A DNA stretch of 10,945 nt from JBMZCV01 sp049613665. GTDB lineage: Bacteria > Bacteroidota > Bacteroidia > Chitinophagales > UBA2359. The notes under the pieces were generated by a model that was not told the origin of the DNA, ran no database searches, and worked only from the letters and a program-made list of their open reading frames with translations. Below are positions 6,310 to 10,945 of this stretch, in pieces. The stretch is taken from positions 1 through 10,945 of the forward strand of contig JBMZCV010000167.1 in the NCBI GenBank assembly GCA_049613665.1, read 5' to 3'. Positions within the stretch are counted from its first letter, which is position 1. Each line of letters starts with the position of its first letter. The position numbers were made by a program, and so were the translations under genes.

Positions 6310-6411
6310 AAGTGCCAAGCACTATTTAATAAAAGGACAATTTGTGCTAATGCCTTGATTTTCAGCATATTAGCTTCCACAATTTGTAGAAAAAACTTGT
6401 CCAACTACTTA
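6310..6411 (+). repeat. Dispersed structured repeat, copy R6 (most complete)
   Basis: Three nested or serial stems are visible: AGTGC/GCACT with loop CAA (6311-6323), outer GGACAA/TTGTCC (6335-6340 and 6397-6402), and the central hairpin (6346-6358 and 6362-6374, TTT loop). The left block CTATTTAATAAAA and right block ACTACTTA are intact. The central hairpin is flanked by a perfect 9-bp direct repeat, ACAATTTGT (6337-6345 and 6379-6387). Confidence 0.75.
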
Positions 6412-6457
6412 CACTATTCAACAAAAAATTAGTTACTTTCAGTTTTATTTTATTAAG

Positions 6458-6493
6458 TTGTTAATCCAGCCAAAATATTCAACGCTACTTTTT
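6458..6493 (+). promoter_or_regulatory. Possible weak promoter of the 880-aa surface protein gene
   Basis: TACTTTTT (6486-6493) matches TAnnTTTG at all but the last base, and a TTG lies at 6458-6460. The 25-bp gap is longer than usual. It is 35 bp from the ATG, a sensible place for a promoter, but the match is imperfect. Confidence 0.2.
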
Positions 6494-6527
6494 CGTAATA
6501 TTACATCGCATTTTCAAATTTAGCATT

Positions 6528-9170
6528 ATGAACTATACAACTATCTTTTCTTTTTTTTTCTTTCTATTATTTAATTCTCTTATAAGTTTTGCGAACAGCC
6601 ACCCTCACTTAAAAATAAGTGCCAACTTATCTGATGCTACTATCGTATCCAATAACGAAGTACACCTCGATTTAGTTCTTCTAGATTCATTTATGGAAGA
6701 GAATGGTTGGCGAAGTGGAAATATTACTACAAACTCAGAAACTCCCAATTCGTTTCGTGCTTCCGAAACAGGCGTACATACAATTACGTTTCGGATATCG
6801 TCTTCGGCCGAAAATGGCTTTACTGCTCCTGGTATTGTCAACCCAAATATGACCTTTTGGGGTGAGCAAGCTATCAACTTGCCTGTGACTTTGCAAGGTT
6901 TAGAGGCGGCTGACTTGCTTTTTACTCGCAATACCACAGACAATACAGATTTATTAGGTACTTTTGGAACAATAGGCTGCATTATGGCTATTGATGACCT
7001 ATTTCGTGACGAAAACAATTGTACAGAATTTCGTTTGTTTTTTACTGATATTGAAATTATTACAAAACAAGATAACACCACAAATGAGGTTACACAAGAT
7101 GACATGGTTCAGACGCAAGACGATTTTGAAGTTGTCGTACAATTTTGTCCAAAGTGCGAAATTACCGATTTGACGGTTGTGCCTACTTGCAATACTGACC
7201 TAACTACTTTTTCGGCCGATGTTTCTTTTACAGGCCAACCAGGTTTGGTGTATGAAATTAGCGATAATTTAGGGAATGTTCAAATGGGCGAAAGTGGTAC
7301 TTATACTTTTGGAACATATAACAATGGCGAAGAGGTGTCGTTCAATGTTGTTTTGCCCAACTCTGACCAAATTTGTAGCCAAACTGCTATTGTTGATTGT
7401 ACTAGCCTTCCTCCTATTGAAACTTGCTTTGATGGCATTCAGAACAATGGCGAAACAGATATTGACTGTGGGGGAAACAATTGTGTTTCTTGCTTGCCTT
7501 GCGATTTATCCGTAACAGCCACAACAGAGTGCATAAACGACAATGAATTTAGAGTAATACTTGACATACAAGGTAGCGAAACCTATCTCATCAGTAATGG
7601 TATAATAAATAGCACCTTGACGAGCGGCTTACACGAATTTGGCACTTACAATAAATCGGAATTTGCTAACATAAGCATTGCAAATATACTCGATGCTGCT
7701 TGCACTATTTATGTAACCCAACAATATAACGATTGTGAAATTTGCGATTTTGTGCCAGCAAATAATGTCTGTAACTCTGCCATTGGTCTCATGTCTGGCG
7801 ATAATGGCCCTTTCAATAATTATTGTGCTACAAACCTTGCTAGTGAACCTACATCAGCTAGTTGTTTGACCGACAATATGACAAAAACAGTCTGGTTTGC
7901 TTATGAAGGCACAGGCAATTATACAATATTTAGTGCCTATCGTTGTGATGCCATAACGGACTATGAAAATGACTTGCAGTTTGTGATGTATAATGAGTGC
8001 AATTCGAGCACAGAAATAGCTTGTAGTGATGATGCAGGTGCTAATCTACAACCCGAAATTGCATTGTTCACAGAAGTAGGCACAACCTACTATTTAATGG
8101 TAGATGGCTATGGCAACTATGATACAACAGGTGAGTTTTGTATTGCAGTAAAAGCTTGCAATAGCAATCTTTGCAATATTGAAGCCAACGTTTCGCCAGC
8201 TATGTGTGATGTTTCAAACGGTAGTATTAGTCTCAATATGTTGGCAGGCAATGCTCCTTATTCCTATAATTGGGATACAGGGCAAAATACGGCCAATATT
8301 TCAGGATTAGAAGCAGGTGTATATCAAGTAACCGTTTCTGAAAATTCAGGTTGTTTTTGTACCAAAAGCATTGAGATAGAAACAACAAATAGCGAAATTG
8401 AACTTTTGGTAGAAAGCAATATACCTAATCCCACAAATTCAAATTTGTTTTATTACAATGCAGCAAATATCACAATTATAAATGGCACTCCTCCATACGC
8501 CTACCAAACAGAAGGGGTCGGTTATGTTCGTAGCTCAAATATTGGCAATACGGTATATATTGTTTATGGAGACAATGTAAGCTGGACATTAAGTGTAACA
8601 GATTCTTATGGTTGTCAGGCTTTCTTTGATAGCAATGCCTTAGGAAATAATTTTTTAGAAATTGTTGATTATAGCATTACTATTCCGAGCGAAGTCACCT
8701 TTGCCGATGCTGCTATTGATATTTTTGTAACAGGAGGCGTAGAACCTTATACTTATGCTTGGTCTAATGGCAGCACTACCGAAGATATTATTGATGTGGC
8801 TGATGGTTGGCATTCCGTAACAATAACCGATAGCTCTCTGCCAGAGCCTCAAACTATTATTGGTTGGTATTGGATTCAGCCGTCTATAAGACGTGGACGT
8901 GGCAAAACAACTTCAAGTTTAGCTGCTTTTCCCAATCCTATGACACAGCAAGCCACCGTAACACTAACTGCCAACCATAGCGGAAAAGCCAATTTGCAAC
9001 TATTTCGTGCAAATGGGCAACTTGTTGAGCAATTGTTTTCGCAAAATATTCAGGCCAACGAAATATACCGCCTTCCTATTTATGCCGAAAAATTGCCAAC
9101 AGGTTTATATTTCATAAAATTGGAAACGGAAGCTGGCGAAATGCAAGTAGAAAAAATTATTTTGAAATAA
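6528..9170 (+). CDS. Multidomain T9SS surface protein with SprB-type repeats
   Basis: This 880-aa cell-surface or secreted protein starts with a strongly hydrophobic signal peptide (about 1-23, IFSFFFFLLFNSLIS...). A roughly 185-residue N-terminal domain that I do not recognise follows. Next come two related beta-type modules (about 211-292 and 325-405) separated by a Cys/Gly/Asp-rich linker, TCFDGIQNNGETDIDCGG (299-316), a pattern common between domains of Bacteroidota surface proteins. A pre-peptidase-C-like domain covers about 408-544 (for example VWFAYEGTGNYT and YYLMVDGYG). SprB-type modules follow: a clear one at about 549-618 (GNAPYSYNWDTGQNTANISG, then LEAGVYQVTVSE) and weaker ones near 640-700 and 715-770. 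A T9SS type A sorting domain (about 797-880, AAFPNP ... GLYFIKLE ... KIILK) ends it. Adhesion or matrix binding is plausible for this architecture but not shown. No enzyme motif is visible. Confidence 0.9.
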   Translation: MNYTTIFSFFFFLLFNSLISFANSHPHLKISANLSDATIVSNNEVHLDLVLLDSFMEENGWRSGNITTNSETPNSFRASETGVHTITFRISSSAENGFTAPGIVNPNMTFWGEQAINLPVTLQGLEAADLLFTRNTTDNTDLLGTFGTIGCIMAIDDLFRDENNCTEFRLFFTDIEIITKQDNTTNEVTQDDMVQTQDDFEVVVQFCPKCEITDLTVVPTCNTDLTTFSADVSFTGQPGLVYEISDNLGNVQMGESGTYTFGTYNNGEEVSFNVVLPNSDQICSQTAIVDCTSLPPIETCFDGIQNNGETDIDCGGNNCVSCLPCDLSVTATTECINDNEFRVILDIQGSETYLISNGIINSTLTSGLHEFGTYNKSEFANISIANILDAACTIYVTQQYNDCEICDFVPANNVCNSAIGLMSGDNGPFNNYCATNLASEPTSASCLTDNMTKTVWFAYEGTGNYTIFSAYRCDAITDYENDLQFVMYNECNSSTEIACSDDAGANLQPEIALFTEVGTTYYLMVDGYGNYDTTGEFCIAVKACNSNLCNIEANVSPAMCDVSNGSISLNMLAGNAPYSYNWDTGQNTANISGLEAGVYQVTVSENSGCFCTKSIEIETTNSEIELLVESNIPNPTNSNLFYYNAANITIINGTPPYAYQTEGVGYVRSSNIGNTVYIVYGDNVSWTLSVTDSYGCQAFFDSNALGNNFLEIVDYSITIPSEVTFADAAIDIFVTGGVEPYTYAWSNGSTTEDIIDVADGWHSVTITDSSLPEPQTIIGWYWIQPSIRRGRGKTTSSLAAFPNPMTQQATVTLTANHSGKANLQLFRANGQLVEQLFSQNIQANEIYRLPIYAEKLPTGLYFIKLETEAGEMQVEKIILK

Positions 9171-9244
9171 GCTTTTTTCAATCAATGGTTCTGACATTTT
9201 TTATAACAATTGTCAGTTTAATAAAAAACACTTTTTGGCAAGTG

Positions 9245-9327
9245 AAACATACTATTTTTCAGTTCAAAAGGCCATAAAATTTGCAAATATTGGCCACCTT
9301 AGTAACAGCAAAAAAAATAGTATGTTT
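9245..9327. repeat. Long inverted repeat with nested palindromes
   Basis: AAACATACTATTTTT (9245-9259) and AAAAATAGTATGTTT (9313-9327) are perfect 15-bp inverted repeats. Inside are GGCCA/TGGCC (9270-9274 and 9291-9295) and at their centre the palindrome ATTTGCAAAT (9279-9288). The nested layout suggests a folded RNA in the 3' UTR of the 880-aa gene or a very small inverted-repeat (MITE-like) element. No target-site duplication is evident. Confidence 0.5.
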
Positions 9328-9379
9328 AAGCCTTTCATAAAAAATGTGTAAATGTCCGAAGTATTGTCAATTTAAACTC

Positions 9380-9429
9380 AAAAAAAATGACATCTTTTTT
9401 CGTAATGAAAGAGATGTCATTTTTTTTTT
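9380..9429 (+). terminator. Strong hairpin terminator, symmetrical
   Basis: A(8)TGACATCT (9380-9395) pairs with AGATGTCAT plus T(8) (9412-9428), and a nine-base T-run closes the 3' side. The loop region can extend the stem slightly (TTTTTC with GAAAG). Because the A-run mirrors the T-run, it could work in both directions. It is 210 bp past the stop of the 880-aa gene, so it is either a long 3' UTR or the end of a separate small transcript. Confidence 0.75.
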
Positions 9430-9536
9430 GAAGAATTGTAACACCTTTTTCCTAAAAAAATGAACACAAATAACTAAGCAATCGTTTTTAAGATACAATA
9501 TGAAAAGCAAAATGCCTTTTTCTAAAATGAATTAAG

Positions 9537-9544
9537 TATTTTTG
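9537..9544 (+). promoter_or_regulatory. mqnE promoter -7 box (TATTTTTG)
   Basis: This is an exact TAnnTTTG match about 72 bp upstream of the mqnE ATG. A TTTT at 9517-9520, 16 bp upstream, is the nearest candidate for a -33 element and is imperfect. Transcription would start near 9550, past the terminator at 9380-9429, so mqnE would have its own promoter. Confidence 0.5.
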
Positions 9545-9615
9545 CAAAAAAACTACTTGAAAAACAACTAAACTAAGTCGTTTTTTTTTATACCAAAAAA
9601 GCAAAAAACATTGAT

Positions 9616-10809
9616 ATGCAAACATCTAACATCAATACAATATTGAATAATCCGAATCTGGCGGCTGATTTGCGTCAGATTGCCCAAAAAGTGAAGAATG
9701 GCGATAGAATCACCTTTGACGAAGGCGTTTTGTTGTACGAAAAAGGCGATTTGGGTTATTTAGGTACTTTGGCCAACTATATTCGTGAGCAGAAACACGG
9801 CGATTATACTTATTTCAACAGAAATTTTCATATCGAACCTACCAACTTGTGCCTTTATACTTGCAAATTTTGCTCCTATTCTCGCCTTATCAAACAAAAA
9901 AGCGAAGGTTGGATTTTGACTAGCGAACAGATGTTCGACATCGTGAAAAGCTATGACGACAAAGAGGTAACAGAAGTGCATATTGTAGGCGGTGTATTGC
10001 CGCAGATGAATCTTTCTTTTTTCGTAGATTTGATACAAAAAATAAAAACTCATCGGCCGAGTTTGCATGTCAAAGCATTTACGCCAGTAGAATATTTTTA
10101 TATGTTCAAAAAAGCAAAAGTTTCTTATAAAGAAGGTTTTGAACAGCTAAAAGCGGCTGGCTTGGACTCGATGCCGGGCGGTGGTGCAGAGATTTTTCAC
10201 GACGAAGTGCGAGATATTATTTGCAAAGACAAATGCAATGCACAACAATGGCTAGACATTCACGAAACAGCTCACAATCTGGGTATTGCCTCTAATGCAA
10301 CTATGCTTTATGGGCATATAGAAAAATATGACCATAGAGTCGACCACATGAATCGCCTACGAGAGTTGCAAGACAAAACAGGTGGTTTCAACTGTTTTAT
10401 TCCGCTAAAATTTCGGTCGCAAAACAATGAAATGTCAGATGTAGGCGAAGTGTCTGTTTTAGAAGATTTGAAAAACTATGCCGTAGCACGCATTTTTATG
10501 GACAATTTTAAGAATGTAAAAGCATATTGGCCAATGATTGGCCGCTCAACGGCTCAAATGTCGATGGCTTTTGGCGTAAATGATATTGATGGCACGATAG
10601 ACGATACCACAAAAATTTATTCGATGGCTGGCTCAGAAGAAAAAAATCCTGCGATGACTACTGCCGATATTGTAAAACTTATAAAAGACGTGAACAGACA
10701 CCCTATTGAGCGTGATAGTATTTATAATATTTTGACGGATTATAATGAAGTAGCACCGCCAAAAACCCAAAATGAATATATCGAATTGCCTGTTATAAAA
10801 ACGAATTAA
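9616..10809 (+). CDS. mqnE: Aminofutalosine synthase, radical SAM
   Basis: This 397-aa cytoplasmic radical-SAM enzyme of the futalosine route to menaquinone joins 3-[(1-carboxyvinyl)oxy]benzoate to the adenosyl part of SAM, giving aminofutalosine. The iron-sulfur cluster motif is C79-x3-C83-x2-C86, within HIEPTNLCLYTCKFCSYSR. MPGGGAEIF (186-194), SNATMLYGHIE (about 226-236) and GGFNCFIPLKF (256-266) are characteristic of MqnE; the related cyclase MqnC shares the fold and cluster motif but differs in these segments. Length fits the family, though the N-terminus is slightly extended. No Shine-Dalgarno-like sequence precedes the ATG, which is usual in Bacteroidota. No other menaquinone gene lies in the window. 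The presence of this gene implies that menaquinone is made by the futalosine rather than the classical Men pathway. Confidence 0.93.
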   Translation: MQTSNINTILNNPNLAADLRQIAQKVKNGDRITFDEGVLLYEKGDLGYLGTLANYIREQKHGDYTYFNRNFHIEPTNLCLYTCKFCSYSRLIKQKSEGWILTSEQMFDIVKSYDDKEVTEVHIVGGVLPQMNLSFFVDLIQKIKTHRPSLHVKAFTPVEYFYMFKKAKVSYKEGFEQLKAAGLDSMPGGGAEIFHDEVRDIICKDKCNAQQWLDIHETAHNLGIASNATMLYGHIEKYDHRVDHMNRLRELQDKTGGFNCFIPLKFRSQNNEMSDVGEVSVLEDLKNYAVARIFMDNFKNVKAYWPMIGRSTAQMSMAFGVNDIDGTIDDTTKIYSMAGSEEKNPAMTTADIVKLIKDVNRHPIERDSIYNILTDYNEVAPPKTQNEYIELPVIKTN

Positions 10810-10862
10810 GTAGTTAATCAAAAAAACAAGGCATTTGCAAAATATTATATCCTCGAAAAAAC

Positions 10863-10945
10863 GACAACTCTAGCCGTTGTTTGGTGTTATCACCATAGCC
10901 GTCAGGTTAGTTAAAAAGCTGAATGTTATGATACCCCAAAGGGGT
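10863..10945. repeat. Three adjacent small hairpins at the right edge
   Basis: ACAAC/GTTGT (10864-10868 and 10876-10880), TGGTG/CACCA (10882-10886 and 10891-10895, loop TTAT) and ACCCC/GGGGT (10933-10937 and 10941-10945, loop AAA) follow one another within 83 bp. The base composition is visibly more GC-rich than the surrounding gaps. It may be the end of a repeat or mobile element, or a structured leader running out of the window. It cannot be resolved from this sequence. Confidence 0.35.

Larger units (their letters stand above)
5121..6527. other. 1.4-kb AT-rich gene-free region with five repeat copies
   Basis: No convincing coding sequence is present on either strand. The region holds repeats R2 to R6, a palindrome at 5637-5654, and three orphan TAnnTTTG boxes on the plus strand (5710-5717, 5914-5921, 6003-6010). 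The rest is low-complexity A/T sequence. It separates the divergently transcribed 477-aa gene and the 880-aa surface protein gene, so both promoters should lie within it. Confidence 0.7.
9171..9615. other. 445-bp intergenic region with inverted repeat and terminator
   Basis: No coding sequence is supported. From left to right it holds a weak CTGACA/TGTCAG stem just after the stop codon (near 9190-9217), a long inverted repeat (9245-9327), a strong hairpin terminator (9380-9429) and the mqnE promoter region. Confidence 0.7.

Noticed and set aside
5246..6411. CRISPR array
   Set aside because: The repeats are about 100 bp, diverged, unevenly spaced (gaps from about 45 to 390 bp), with no uniform spacers and no cas genes nearby.
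6605..7105. 166-codon minus-strand open frame inside the 880-aa gene
   Set aside because: It is antisense to a well-supported coding sequence and its product shows no recognisable pattern or signal.
9190..9217. Terminator directly after the 880-aa gene (CTGACA/TGTCAG)
   Set aside because: The stem is only 6 bp with a 14-nt AT-rich loop and no following T-run. The hairpin at 9380-9429 is far stronger.

Overview
The window is AT-rich bacterial DNA from a member of the Bacteroidota, most likely of the Cytophagales or a nearby class. Three things point there: two secreted proteins ending in type IX secretion system (T9SS) type A sorting domains, SprB-type repeats in one of them, and exact copies of the Bacteroidota -7 promoter box (TAnnTTTG) upstream of gltX and mqnE. 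Placement below phylum level is inference.

Layout from left to right. A small secreted or periplasmic rhodanese-domain protein lies on the minus strand (77-616). Beyond its 3' end, at the window edge, is a boxA-like motif on the minus strand. gltX, for glutamyl-tRNA synthetase, is divergent on the plus strand (863-2401), with a structured leader. A clear hairpin terminator (2526-2560) separates it from a convergent minus-strand gene for a Reeler-like / choice-of-anchor V T9SS cargo protein (2575-3426). Upstream of that, also on the minus strand, is a 477-aa cytoplasmic-looking helical protein of a family I know only as uncharacterised (3687-5120). Then comes a gene-free AT-rich stretch of about 1.4 kb (5121-6527). 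It carries five of the six copies of a dispersed, roughly 100-bp structured repeat; the sixth follows gltX. An 880-aa multidomain T9SS surface protein follows (6528-9170), then a 445-bp gap with a long inverted repeat and a strong hairpin terminator. Last is mqnE, the radical-SAM aminofutalosine synthase of the futalosine menaquinone pathway (9616-10809). The right edge holds three closely spaced small hairpins that may be the end of another repeat or mobile element.

The genes do not form one pathway. Two are housekeeping (gltX, mqnE), two are T9SS cargo, one is a rhodanese and one is unknown. Apart from possible cotranscription of the two adjacent minus-strand genes (260 bp apart), each looks like its own transcription unit. 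No defence system, CRISPR array, transposase, tRNA or rRNA gene is visible. The most unusual content is non-coding: the structured repeat family, the gltX leader with two mutually exclusive hairpins, and the palindromic elements in the gaps.
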